From NCBI GenBank assembly GCA_014529385.2, contig CM043955.1:152010140-152074139 (forward strand): a stretch of 64,000 nt of DNA. The letters run 5' to 3'. The position numbers and the translations under genes were made by a program. The notes under the pieces were generated by a model. It worked only from the letters and a program-made list of their open reading frames with translations. It did no database searches and was not told the origin of the DNA. Origin of the DNA: Adiantum capillus-veneris. Taxonomy: Eukaryota; Streptophyta; Polypodiopsida; Polypodiales; Pteridaceae. Shown here in pieces: positions 44,283-54,831 of the stretch. Position 1 is the first letter of the stretch. Each line of letters starts with the position of its first letter.

Positions 44283-45177
44283 TGTGTAGTGAGGATATCC
44301 CAGCTACACACACTTTTGATTTTGAGCACGTAGATCAAAATCAAGGCACCACGGGTGCTGCTGATACTAATATGCATGATGATGATGATCTAGGAGATCA
44401 TGGGCTTGTAGATATGGCTTCTTTCAAGACTTAGGAACATCACCAAAGTGTACTTGAAAGCAGCCTCTCTGCACTCAATGCAAATGTTACCAATCTTACG
44501 GAGTTACTTGTGAAATTTATGAATTCACAGACGGCTCAAGGAGCCACAGGTGGCATGGTTCAATGGAACCAAGCTCGCATAACTCAAGGAGTCCAAGAGA
44601 CAAGTGTTGTAGAAGATGCAGAAGGTAGCAATGAATTACTTAAGAATATCACCATTCCTAAGTTTCACGGGGAAGAGCGTGATCGCAACAAGGATGCCAT
44701 CAATACGTTCTTACACATATGGAGTGATATTCATAGATTGAGACACACCCCGGATATAAAGACGGCTGTGGAAACAAGTCTATCTCTTAATGGCAAGGCC
44801 TGTAAGTGGTGGATTACATTTCCAATAGATGCTCATCCTTCGTCTTGGTGCGTTTCAAGCGTCTTTCTCCAAAGAGTTTTTGGACACTAATGAAGAAGAT
44901 AAGAATTGGTTAGCATGGGATGCATGCCGCATGTCTGGCCTCTCTCTCACACAGTACCTTTCGAAGTATCAAGAAATCATATTAAAACTAGAAGGTCTAG
45001 ATGAATTCCAAAAGATACGGGGGTTTAATAGGGTCTTGACAAAGACTATCGTCTTCATGTCAAGACCCAACATCCAAAAACTTTGGAAGAACCATCAGTC
45101 ATGCCCAAAGATATGATGATGACCAAGAGAGGAAAGGAAATGTTCCCTACTCTAAGAATACTTTTGCTAAGAGCAAT
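44283..45177 (+). pseudogene. E4 gag
   Basis: The frame begins at or before 44283 and reads through one TAG (about 44432) into 44510-44890: an acidic start, then ITIPKFHGEERDRNKDAINTFLHIW, NGKACKWWITF, and, after a frameshift near 44840, the region FSKEFLDTNEEDKNWLAWDACRMSGLSLTQYLSKYQ. These are Ty3-type gag capsid motifs. Broken by at least two frameshifts. Confidence 0.75.
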
Positions 45178-45987
45178 GTGGCTAAGAGCCAATGGCGAGG
45201 TAGATCTCCCATACGTTCGAAGAGGAATAAGAGACAATCTACCTCTCCACGCCCACAAGAGGCTAAGAAGCCTAAGCACTCACAAGATACTCCACGTGGA
45301 TCTCTCAGCATAGCTGATTTTGAGCATGCAAGGAAACACAATTTGTGTTTTAGATGTCTTTCAGACCAACATAACAAGAAATATTGTCCTCTTTTGCAAG
45401 GCAAAGAAAAGGCCATGTACACGGTGCAACGCCTCACATTAGATTCATCTCCTAAATATTATGTTGTAGAGGTTCTTCATATGGCAGAAAATCACAAGTG
45501 TTGTGTGTCTGCTTCAATCTGGCAGCCCACCTTTGGTCCCCATTATTTGATACGCATGCATGACACTATTAACGGACAACGTGTTCGTGTTTTAGTGGAT
45601 GATGGTGCAACTCATAACTTCTTGAACTATAAGCTAGTCAAGAAATTGAAGCTTACACACACTCCCTGCTCTCACAAGCATGTGGTGGAGCAGATGTCTC
45701 GGAATGATAAAGAAGTATGGGACATGGTAGTTCAAGGGATTGAGCTTATTGTTCAAGATCATACGATGACCCTTGACTTCCAAGTTATGAACATGGACCG
45801 TGTTGATGTAGTTTTAGGACGGGAGTGGCTGCATGGTTTAAGAAACACATTGCACACTAGTTATGAACACAACTCCTTATCCTTCATGGCCAATGGTAAA
45901 CATGTACTTTTGCTTGGTGAGAAAAATATACCATCGCACCTCTTATATGTACAGCCAGGCTTTCTATTTTGCAGAAAGCAGATTTAA
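45178..45987 (+). pseudogene. E4 zinc knuckle and protease
   Basis: 269 codons. Arg/Lys-rich start, knuckle CFRCLSDQHNKKYC (CX2CX4HX4C), then protease: VRVLVDDGATHNFLN and VVLGREWLHGL. The active-site triad reads DDG instead of DSG/DTG, which could be decay. The first 30 codons overlap the gag frames and may be spurious. Confidence 0.75.
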
Positions 45988-46186
45988 TAGATAAAGTCTT
46001 TTTGTGTTACTGCTTGTCTCCAAGTCTTGTGAATTCTCAAGAGCAAAGTGTGGTGAATTTTAGTAATGGTATGCAAAGTGCAAAGAATTCTAATGATAAG
46101 CAAAGTGTTAACAAATCTAATGAGCAAAGTGCTCTCAATTTTAATTCTATAGAGCAGCGTGCACTTACTCACGGTGGATAGTGATG

Positions 46187-46983
46187 TGCAGCATGGCATA
46201 GATGTCTTGCCAGGCACTAAATCGGTGAGTAAACCACCTTATCATATGAGTGCTAAATAAGCCAAGGAGGTTGAGAGTCAGTTGGCTAACTACCTTGCTC
46301 GTGGTTTCATTAGACCTAGCACTTCGCCGTGGGCATCACCAATTCTATTGGTAAAAAAGAAAGATGGTACTATACGCATGTGCGTAGATTATCATGGATT
46401 AAATGCGATAACCATCAAGAACAAGCATCCTCTGTCTCAAGTGGATGAGTTGTTTGATCAACTCCATGGGGCAAGATACTATACAAAGATAGATCTTCGT
46501 TCAGGATACCACCAGGTGTGTATCCTACTGCGAGATATCTCCAAAACTGCCTTTAGAACACAGTCCGGGCATTTTAAATTTTTGGTTATGCCTTTTGGTC
46601 TAACCAATGCTCCAACTACATTTATGACACTCATGGATAGTGTCGTACGTCCCTATCTTCGAAATTTTTTTGTGGTTTTCCTTGATGACATTCTCACTTA
46701 TAGTAAGACTGAAGATGAACACATAGAACACTTACAATTAGTGTTCAAACAGCTATGAGCTCAGGCAGTGTATGCTAAGCAAAGCAGGTGCAATTTCTTT
46801 AAAACAAAGATACATTACCTCGGTCATGTGATCTCTTATTCTGGCATCAAAATGGACACTGAGAAGGTCGCTGCCATTCTTTGATGGCCACATCCCAACA
46901 CGATTGAGGATCTTCATATATTTTTAGGCATGGTTGGATTTTATTGACAATATATCCGTGATTATGCCAAAATTGTTGTCCCT
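46187..46983 (+). pseudogene. E4 reverse transcriptase
   Basis: Contains [43 protein letters not shown] and [11 protein letters not shown] (catalytic DD). Frame 46282-46758 is open, then stops (TGA at 46756, TGA near 46882, TGA near 46945) interrupt the same frame (KIHYLGHVISYSGIKMD). Distinct from the E1/E3 family. Confidence 0.85.
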
Positions 46984-47430
46984 ATGACAAATCAACTTAA
47001 AGAAAAAGGTAAGACCTTTTCTTGGGAAGAAGCCCAAAAGCGCAGTTGCGAACATCTCAAGGTAGATATAGCCACTGTTTCCATCCTTGCAATCGTCGAT
47101 CCACTTAAGCTGTTTGTGGTAGAGCATGATGCTAGTGATAAAGCAATTGGTGCGGTACTTCTCCAGGAGGGAAGACCTATAGCCTTTGAAAGTAAAAAGT
47201 TAGATAGAGCTCAACGGAATTATTATGTCTATGAGAGACAACTCTATGCCATAATTCACGCTTTACGAAAGTGGCGACACTATTTATATGGTACCGAGTT
47301 TGAAGTAGTTTTTGACCATGCGAGTATCAAATGGTTTACTACTCAAATGGACTTGAAGGGCCGTAAAGCTAGATGGGCCGAAATCCTTCAAGATTATGAT
47401 TGTAAGCTACGATATCGCAAGGCGATATAA
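46984..47430 (+). pseudogene. E4 RNase H
   Basis: 148 codons in frame with RT. FVVEHDASDKAIGAVLLQEG, YVYERQLYAIIHALRKWRHYLYG and VVFDHASIKWF carry the RNase H acidic residues. It ends at a frameshift just before the expected VVADPLSRMP, which reads in the next frame. Confidence 0.8.
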
Positions 47431-47482
47431 TGTAGTAGCGGACCCACTAAGTCGGATGCCTTAGATTAATTCACTTGCTTTC

Positions 47483-48324
47483 ATGGAAATAAAGAGTGGA
47501 TTTTTAGAGTCATTATGTGGCAAGTGTGCACAAGATCAATCATATACTAAAGTGTGGAGTGCAGTGCTAAAAAGGGATCCCTCACACTCACATGTTTTTG
47601 TACAGCTAGATCAACATGTCTCTGCACGTGCAAATAAAAACTCCAACACACAGAGCTCCACCCCTACTCAGGAAGAGCTTAAGCAATGGAAGAATTATTC
47701 CATTGATGATGGCTACTTACTCCACAAAGGTAGAGTATGTGTGCCAAAGGACTCAGACACTAGGCGCCAAATCTTATTTGAGTGTCACGATAGTCCAAGT
47801 GCTAGTCATCCAGGTATTCGTAACGCATATGCTTAGTTCGACGGCAATTTTATTGGCCGGGCTTACATCATGATGTTCAAGAGTACGTACTAAACTACCA
47901 ACAGTGCCAAGTTACTAAGGCAGAGCGCCTCAAGGTAGGTGGCCTTTTACATCCTTTAGAGATTCCACAAGGGAAGTCGGAGAGTATCTCTATGGATTTT
48001 GTTGTAGGACTACCTAGTACTACAAATTGTCGCCATGATGCCATATGGATAATTGTAGACCGTTTTACCAAGATGGGTCGATTCATTCCCACAAAGACTA
48101 CGGTTAAGACACCGGAATTAGCACGGCTATTTGTAGATCATATATATAAACTCTACGGTCTTTCAGCTAGTATCATTAGTGACAGAGATCGAAAGTTCAA
48201 TAATCACTTTTGGAGAGTTGTGTTCCAAAAGTTGGAAACTAAACTTAATCTAAGTATGGCTGATCATTCAGAAATGGATGGTCAAATAGAAAGAGTTAAT
48301 CAAGTATTAGAGGATATGTTATGA
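47483..48324 (+). pseudogene. E4 integrase
   Basis: Two frames (47483-47836 and 47992-48324). The H2C2 histidines are at ECHDSPSASHPG; the Cys pair is damaged (YQQCQVTK). Core: SMDFVVGLP, IISDRDRKF, DGQIERVN for the DDE residues. Inactive because of stops at 47834-47836 and 48322-48324. Confidence 0.8.
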
Positions 48325-48376
48325 GCGTACGTTAGCAAGAAGCAAACCAATTAGAAAGACTACTTACCTATATATA

Positions 48377-49060
48377 TTGGAATTTTCTTATAATAGTTCA
48401 AAGCATGTGACTAGAGGGTTTAGTCCATTTATGCTTTTGTATGAATTTCAACCTAGATCATCCGTTACGGTGGGGTTGGCTAAGGAGAAGATACAGCAAG
48501 CGAAGAATTTTCTCCAAGACCACTTTGACATGCTTCGAGTTGCTCGACAAAATGTTAAGCAAGCTCAAGATGGATATAAGAAGTACGCAGATGAGCATCA
48601 TCGTCTTGCTACTTTCGAAGAAGAAGACAAGGTTTTCCTCAAAGTTCCGGAGCATTCAGAAAGTCTGAAGACGAGAAAATTTGCTAAACTTTCACCATGC
48701 TATTGTGGATCGTTTACCATTCTCAAACGTATAGGTCAAGTGGCCTATAAGTTAGCTCTTCCAGAGCACTCATGAGTTCATTCTGTTTTTCATGCTAGCC
48801 GTTTACGAAAACAGCTAGGACAGAAAGATAATGTCATTGACAGAGGTGTGTTAGTTGACCTTATCAAATCTCCAAGCATCCCTCATGAGATCGAAAAGAT
48901 TTTGGATTCTCATGAGCTTCGCACCACACATCATGTTAGACGACAAGTGTTGGTAAAATGGCTAGATAGACCTAAAGAAGAAGGTTCTACATGGGAGAAT
49001 GTCTCCGCACTTAAGAAACGTTTTCCTACATTCGTTTTCGAGGACGAAAGCGAATCTCCA
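48377..49060 (+). pseudogene. E4 integrase C-terminus and chromodomain
   Basis: 48377-48775 gives the end of the integrase core (FSPFMLLYEFQPRSS), a helical region and the SH3-like part (KLSPCYCGSFTILKRIGQVAYKLALPEHS), then TGA and VHSVFHASRLRK in the same frame. 48848-49060 holds the chromodomain (EIEKILDSHELRTTHHVRRQ, then VLVKWLDRPKEEGSTWE). The presence of a chromodomain places E4 among chromoviruses. Confidence 0.8.
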
Positions 49061-49077
49061 AGGGGGGGGGGGGGTAA
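49059..49077 (+). other. E4 polypurine tract with 13 G
   Basis: CAA, then 13 consecutive G (49062-49074), then TAA directly before the LTR. Confidence 0.85.
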
Positions 49078-49200
49078 TGTAAGGACATGGGTCCTACGGG
49101 CAAGGCCACCGGCACGGTCGGATAGTGTGTACACTAGGGGGAGGCTATAAGATAGCACGGTTTGGTGGATACTAGCACACGCATTACCACCGCCCTTTCA
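49078..49200 (+). repeat. E4 3' LTR (123 bp)
   Basis: Same length and ends as 2730-2852; followed by the target duplication TAAAC. Confidence 0.87.
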
Positions 49201-49624
49201 TAAACCATTTAAATATTGCGTGTTGAAAACAAGACATAGTGAATCATATGTCTACTTAGGTTAGTTAGAGAAGTTCTATAGAGATAGTTGTTGATTTAAG
49301 TCTGAAAACGTGCTCAAGGTTCATAGTATTAATTGTGTTGCTAATAAATGATGTAGTATTTGTATATAAACGGGGGACTATATCAGAGCAGATGTGTGTA
49401 CGAGTGTGTTTACACTATTAAGGTTAGCAGTAGCCAAAACATGGATTAGGTAAAGGGTAACAGATAACCATAAGCTAATCCTTTACCTAATCCAAAGCAT
49501 GGATTAGGTAAAGGGTCACAGGTAACCATAAGCTCTCAAAAGATAGTGTTTTTAGGTGAGAGTGAGTGTGAGGAAGATTTAAAACGGATTATAGCATATA
49601 GTGGTACGTGTGTGTGTGTGTGTG

Positions 49625-49659
<35 letters not shown>

Positions 49660-51332
49660 CCTTTTATTGTTGATGATGCAGGTGGAGAGTTCTAAGGAAT
49701 TGATTTGATCTAGTTGGATTAAATCGAAGAGTTATATTGATGGCGTTGGAGAATTGTTTTTTGTTTATTCGTGAAGCTGTCAATTGTTTCTCATGATTAA
49801 GGTTCACTAGCATGTGTAGCATTCATTATTTCAACCACGAGTGTGCCCACGTCATAGGTATAGACCATTATCCAATACACACTTTAGTTGGAGTCTTGGA
49901 CCATTGCTTGCATTAATACACAACGTTGAGTTATGCAAAATCTCAAATTACCCCCACCAATGCTCGAAAAAGACCACCCCCACCAATGCTCAAAAAAGAC
50001 CGAGAAAAGAGCTAGGTTTAGTGTACTCTCACCTATAAATTTTGAGATTTACCTTTAAATGTTAAACTTGAATCAGAGAAATTTAGTGTAAAAGCCTTTG
50101 ATGTAGTCAATTTACCTTCATGATCTCTTAGATGCAGGTTTTCCAAGCTTTTTGGAAAAGATGTTTTTTTCGAGTACAACCCAAAAGATGTTTTTTTTTT
50201 TTTTTTTGGAAAAGAAGTTTTTTTCGAGTACAACGTGTGGGTTGTTGTGAGTCAACATGTTTATGAAGTTAGTTTTTGTTTATCCCTCCCATGTCCTTGT
50301 TTACTTTTCGTGTCCTTATTTACCTTTTCCTGTCGGACGTCTTCATGTGCCTCTATTTACGTGCTTGGGTTTCTCCTCTATCGATCCCACTGTCTAAGCT
50401 TCACACAATTCACCGTGTTGAATATTGTTTTTTTCTTTTTTGGGAGGGGGACCGGGGGGGGGGGGGGGGGGTGTTTAAAACCAATTATCCCTTCTCGTGT
50501 TGTTGGCACTTCCTGCTTGCAAGTAGTGACATGGGGGTGGTGCCTATCAAATTGTGTACACATTTTTTAGGCTATTTTTTAGGTCCCTATTAAAAATAGA
50601 TTATATTTCTTTCTCTGCCGTTCAAAGCAGTCTCTCTCTCTCTCTCTCTCTAACAACGCCATCTGCTTGTTAGTGTCGGCCTTGTTCACTGAAGGGAAGA
50701 AGCAGTAGCTCACAAACAGTTACCCCCTGCAGTGGGGGGTTGCCCCTAAGACTATAATTGGATTGGCCAAATTTTTACCTTACAAGCTATTTTTTAACAA
50801 AATGGGGTATTTTTCTCTACAAAGTAACAAATCATATCTGGCTACGTCTAGACTCTACATGTTCAAGTATAGGAACGAATTGCAATCTCTTCGTCTTGTA
50901 CCATCCTGCTTATAAGCTGATATGCACGACTTTCAAACAACTAGCTATCGCATATGATTAGTGTTCAGTTGTTAGGGTGTCATCATCGGTGAAGAAAGAC
51001 TTTTGATCGGAATAAGATTTCTGAATCCTACACGGCTGACACCGTTGACACTGTTTCCCTTTAAACAATTATATACATCACATCGTCGATCTTACTCTCT
51101 GAGTAAGGCTAAGCGCCTGATGATTGCCACCCTAATAAGGGCCTAAATCCAATTGATGCCGCGTAAACAAACAGACACGAATGTTCTGGCGCATTATTGT
51201 TTTTTTTTTATATATATATATAGCATTGAGCAACATCGTCGATTCATTTACATGGCGATCGCTAATCAAAGAGGGAGCTTCAATTACTTACAGTAACAAT
51301 AATTGTGGCTGAGGAGGCGAAAAGATATACAG
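49201..51332. other. Non-coding DNA between E4 and the FAF-like gene
   Basis: No recognisable gene. Contains a hairpin/direct repeat (listed), GT and GA microsatellites (49608-49656), a 30-bp direct repeat ending TTTTTTTCGAGTACAAC (about 50151-50180 and 50206-50234) around a run of T, a run of 18 G (50454-50471), and a (CT)n tract (50631-50651). The right part is the likely 3' flank of the FAF-like gene. Confidence 0.5.
49436..49535. repeat. Direct repeat with two mutually exclusive hairpins
   Basis: GGATTAGGTAAAGG at 49443-49456 pairs perfectly with CCTTTACCTAATCC at 49480-49493 (14-bp stem, 23-nt loop). The same middle arm also pairs with a second GGATTAGGTAAAGG at 49501-49514 (7-nt loop). 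The two outer arms belong to a direct repeat of about 41 bp, 58 bp apart. Confidence 0.75.
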
Positions 51333-52742
51333 TTAAGCTGCGATTCTGAAATCAAGGGGCTTGGATGTGTGCCATGTATGGTATAAGCTCGCCTGCTCGT
51401 CCAGCTTTCTTTCAGAGCAAGTAGCTGCTGCTGCACTATTCCGGTCATAATATACACGCCATGTGGTAGGCGTTCGAATACTCGCTGCCTGCACGTCGAC
51501 ATTGCTGTAGCTGTCATAGATACTGCTTCCCTTAATGATGCTCATCGACCGGCCTGCGCCGGTACGTCCCTCCATCAGTAGAAGCACAACGTCCAGGCCA
51601 TTGAAGCTCAAGGATAAGATTGCATACTCTTGTTCCCTCTTCTCTACAGTACTCATGACGTTATTGTCATGAACACAGCAGAGTGCCGGCGTCTTGCCGT
51701 GTTTAAGCTGGTTGCCAGCTTCAATGCCTTGCAAGGCCGGGCCAGCATTCCTCTTTGCAGCTTCGTGTACCGGCGCCGCATTGCCTTCTCTCCCAGAATG
51801 GAGCCCCTGTACATTTCCACATTCAATTGCACTCATCAAGCAGCCGCTGCCAGCGCGAGAAGTTTGCCCCTCGTGTAAGCTTAGCCTTTGGGCCCTCTCT
51901 AGTAGCAACCTTAATGTACTCGGTAAGCAATATACATAGGAAGCTCCCACAGAGTTCCAACTCCTTCCAAAGACCTTGATACTTTTTGGCACACATATTA
52001 AAGCTCTGGGATGACGATGACTAGGTTGGCACGCCGACAATCTTAATGACCTTACATACTGCTCATCATCTCCCTCATCTTTACAAGCTTTATACTTCTT
52101 GTTGGTCTTCCGAGTTAATGCATATTCCCTTTCCCCATTGCAATTAAGGCCGGAAGCTGAAGAGGCCAAAATCAATCTCAACCGCCCGCTTTCCCTCACT
52201 GCACGGAATGGGCTACTGGAAGTGGCGTTCACTCTTTGAAGAACAAAGCGGCCATTGGATTTAAAAGACCGCATGATTGGGCGGCCACTCGAAAGAGATG
52301 AGAGGGGTGGAGGAAATGGCCAGACATGCTGACAGCTCGCGCCTTGGCCTGCTGCACGAAGCAACATCTCATTCATGGAAGGCGAGGACGTACCAGACAT
52401 ATATGCCTTCTGCCATGTGCCTTTAGCAGCGGCTCTTACCACATCGCTGTCATGGTGCCCACAATATGCTGCTCGGTAGCTTCCATGGTGGCCATGATTC
52501 TGCGTGGCAGCTTTTGTACCTTCTGTTGTGCCGCTCCGGCAGCTTATGCTCTCTGAGCCTAATTCTTCCGTGCAGTAGCAAAGCTCCTCTCTTCTAAAGC
52601 AAGGGCTGAAAGGCGCTCTGTTAGCTCTCTTGGGCAAATTAAGCGTGCAGACCGCCATTGAGGCTGCAGTTTTTAGTACGCTGCAAAAAAGCGGACACGC
52701 AGCAAAGAACCCTACATGCTTGCACTGAAGTAGGCTGTGCAC
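51333..52742 (-). CDS. FAF-like protein (FANTASTIC FOUR family)
   Basis: 469 codons, uninterrupted. Residues about 141-192 (WPFPPPLSSLSSGR, then NGRFVLQRVNA, then FRAVRESGRLRLIL) match the FAF domain pattern: Pro-rich FPPPL start, a GR-hydrophobic strand and a final SGRLRL strand. Upstream, CTEELGSES (about 57-65) recalls the conserved LG-T/S-E motif of that family. FAF proteins are plant-specific regulators of shoot meristem size linked to WUSCHEL/CLAVATA signalling. Met29 (MAVCTLNLPKRAN) could be the true start. No intron is evident, as expected for the family. The half after residue 200 shows no known domain. Identification is by eye. Confidence 0.65.
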   Translation of the reverse strand: MHSLLQCKHVGFFAACPLFCSVLKTAASMAVCTLNLPKRANRAPFSPCFRREELCYCTEELGSESISCRSGTTEGTKAATQNHGHHGSYRAAYCGHHDSDVVRAAAKGTWQKAYMSGTSSPSMNEMLLRAAGQGASCQHVWPFPPPLSSLSSGRPIMRSFKSNGRFVLQRVNATSSSPFRAVRESGRLRLILASSASGLNCNGEREYALTRKTNKKYKACKDEGDDEQYVRSLRLSACQPSHRHPRALICVPKSIKVFGRSWNSVGASYVYCLPSTLRLLLERAQRLSLHEGQTSRAGSGCLMSAIECGNVQGLHSGREGNAAPVHEAAKRNAGPALQGIEAGNQLKHGKTPALCCVHDNNVMSTVEKREQEYAILSLSFNGLDVVLLLMEGRTGAGRSMSIIKGSSIYDSYSNVDVQAASIRTPTTWRVYYDRNSAAAATCSERKLDEQASLYHTWHTSKPLDFRIAA

Positions 52743-53289
52743 AGCACGTCTACATGATCTTCATGAAAGCAGCCTTGTTTGTGTAGACCTATGAAACATG
52801 TGTTACACGGTACACCTGCTCCTACTAGCTGACGCTGGGGGAATTCCATTGCTTTGAATGCATTTGAGAGGTAGGGTTTCCCTTTAACGGAAAGAAGATT
52901 TCTTATTGAAAAGCACGAGACGGTCTGGCCGCACCAATGGAGAAAGGCTTTGGTGTACGCATTGCCGCACGAAACAGCTGTCTTTTTTTGTATGTGGTAT
53001 CGTGTGTGACGAGGAGGACAGCGAGAGACAGAGACAGAGAGAGAGAGAGATGTGAAGCGAGAGAGAGAGAGAGCGCGCAGAAAACTCGTAATAGGGCGTA
53101 GTGAAAGAAACAGGCTTCTCTCCGTCACGCGTGCGTATATGTGGGGGCTCTCTCTCTCTCTCTCTCTCTCTTTGTGTGACGAGACGAGAGAGAGTAGCCT
53201 AATAGCTAGAGAAACAGGCAAGGAAAAAGCGTGTGTGTATATATATATATATATGTGTGCCCCTCTCTCTCTCTCTCTCTCAAATCATG

Positions 53290-53321
<32 letters not shown>

Positions 53322-54098
53322 TGTCCATTCAAAAAGTGCACAATACAAGATGCTTTTGGCAAATGTCCATCACGCTGCTGCATGCCTCGCCACGTCAACC
53401 ACCAAAAGTGTACCACAAGGTCCACAAGCGAACAAATGAGACCGGTTCATTCAGAGACCTATATAGGCCTAGAGAGCGAGCAAGAGACTGGAGTCACTCC
53501 CCCTCCACTTTCAAGCGGCCTCTGCTGAGAGAGAGAGAGAGAGAGTCCTGCGACTCGCGACTACTGGATACTAGATAGTCGTGTGGTGCTGGGCTCCTCC
53601 ATTCAGGGACCAGGCCCCAGGGGCAGCTAATTGTAGGGCCCCAATCAGAGGCCGGCAGCCGGCGTGAAATCGGAATGAGAGAGACAGAGAGTCTGTGAGA
53701 GAGAGAGAGAGAGAGAACTGAGACTCATCAAAGAGGACTGAGAGGAGGTGGCACGAGGGGCTCATTGCTGACTCTGAGTGCTGAAGAGACTCGATTGGAG
53801 GAGAGGAGTATCCGGAAAAGAAAATGGGGTAGGCAGCAAGCTGAGGGCGCCACATACATGGACTAATAAAGGCACCACATGCATTAGAGATCCTCTGGGA
53901 GTACGTATCTACCCACGAGATTGAAACTCCCATCACAATACACAATAGTGAGACTGTGAGAGTTAAATTAAACAATAATAAAAAGCGACCGCATCCTCAA
54001 GGGTGAAAGGAAATCCTTCTTCAAGCTCGCCAGACTGCCGCTCACCGCAGGGCACCTCGACTTCCAAAGTGGGACTCGGAGTCGCGGGGAAGGCATCC

Positions 54099-54129
<31 letters not shown>

Positions 54130-54200
54130 CGAATCTGGATTCTGGAATGGACTCAATGGAGTCTGGTCGTGGCTTCATAGAACAGGATGAGCAAGAGGTG
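52743..54200 (-). promoter_or_regulatory. Microsatellite-rich 5' flank of the FAF-like gene
   Basis: No credible coding; the long ORFs here are translations of simple repeats. GA tracts: about 53032-53050, 53058-53074, 53527-53546, 53697-53717, 54099-54129. CT tracts: 53150-53171, 53263-53280, 53290-53313. A TA tract lies at 53239-53253. GA/CT tracts are known binding sites of BBR/BPC GAGA factors and are common in plant promoters and 5' leaders. Function here is inferred from position only. Confidence 0.45.
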
Positions 54201-54471
54201 AACAGAGACAAAACGAGTCAATCGCACAAAAGATCCTATCAGATGGCCTTATCACCATCATCGTCACCCCTTTACACATGCCCTTCAATGAAATTTCTCC
54301 GTATCCGCCCACGTACTAACATCTAATTGGATTGCACACAGTTCACAAGGCATCAAGAGTTCGTTTTGATCTCTCCAATAGGTCATTGGCACAATGCATT
54401 TTAACTGAGTAGTTTCTAAATTGGCACAATGCCCTCTCAACTAAGTAATCAATCTATTATCATTGGTGGTT

Positions 54472-54520
54472 GTGTGCAAGTTCCACATTGATAGGGCAAT
54501 ATGTCCCATACAGTGCAAGT
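54472..54520 (+). repeat. Short flanking repeat, left copy
   Basis: About 45 bp with core CAATATGTCCCATAC recur at about 62902-62943, so the two copies sit just outside the interrupted CACTA-type element. Origin unknown; it may be a remnant of a larger duplicated unit. Confidence 0.55.
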
Positions 54521-54531
54521 TCTACCTTTAA

Positions 54532-54747
54532 CACTAGTTTGGTACCAAAAATGATACTTTAGTGTCCTTTTTTTTGTGAATTTAAATACAATGGTACATG
54601 AAATCTAGAACAGATCTCAAGAAATGCTTTTGCAAACTTATAAAATGTTATTCAAAGTATTCATAAAAGTTATAATCCCTCATTTTTATCATAACGTCAA
54701 TAGTAATTACACTCATGAAAAGAACCTACACAAAACAACATTCAATG
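54532..54747 (+). mobile_element. CACTA-type element copy 1, left part
   Basis: Starts CACTAGTTTGGTACC, nearly the same as the start of the complete copy at 54832. It stops at AAAACAACATTCAATG (54732-54747); the continuation is found at 61787 after the LINE. No coding capacity, so non-autonomous. Confidence 0.7.
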
Positions 54748-54831
54748 AGAATGATATGACGAGCAAGGTCTAGGAGGTTTTAACCAATGGAGGAATATTG
54801 ATGGTTTAAGCTCTATGTAAGTATGGTTTTA

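Larger units (their letters stand above)
2730..49200 (+). mobile_element. E4: outermost Ty3/gypsy chromovirus, 46.5 kb with nested insertions
   Basis: Two 123-bp LTRs starting TGTAAGGACATGGG and ending CCCTTTCA lie at 2730-2852 and 49078-49200. They are flanked by perfect 5-bp target duplications TAAAC (2725-2729 and 49201-49205). A 13-G polypurine tract followed by TAA directly precedes the right LTR, which sets plus orientation. Its own DNA is 2730-3553 plus 44283-49200, about 5.7 kb; the rest is later insertions. The coding part runs gag, zinc knuckle, protease, RT, RNase H, integrase, chromodomain and is broken by many stops. The LTRs differ at about 12 of 123 positions by eye, the oldest pair in the window. 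Confidence 0.85.

Noticed and set aside
50454-50471. Run of 18 G as a G-quadruplex regulatory site
   Set aside because: Could fold, but it is an isolated homopolymer with no gene link; a polypurine tract or assembly artefact is equally likely.
53052-53578. Open frames encoding Ser/Leu- or Arg/Glu-repeat proteins
   Set aside because: They are translations of CT/GA and TA microsatellites, open in several frames at once.
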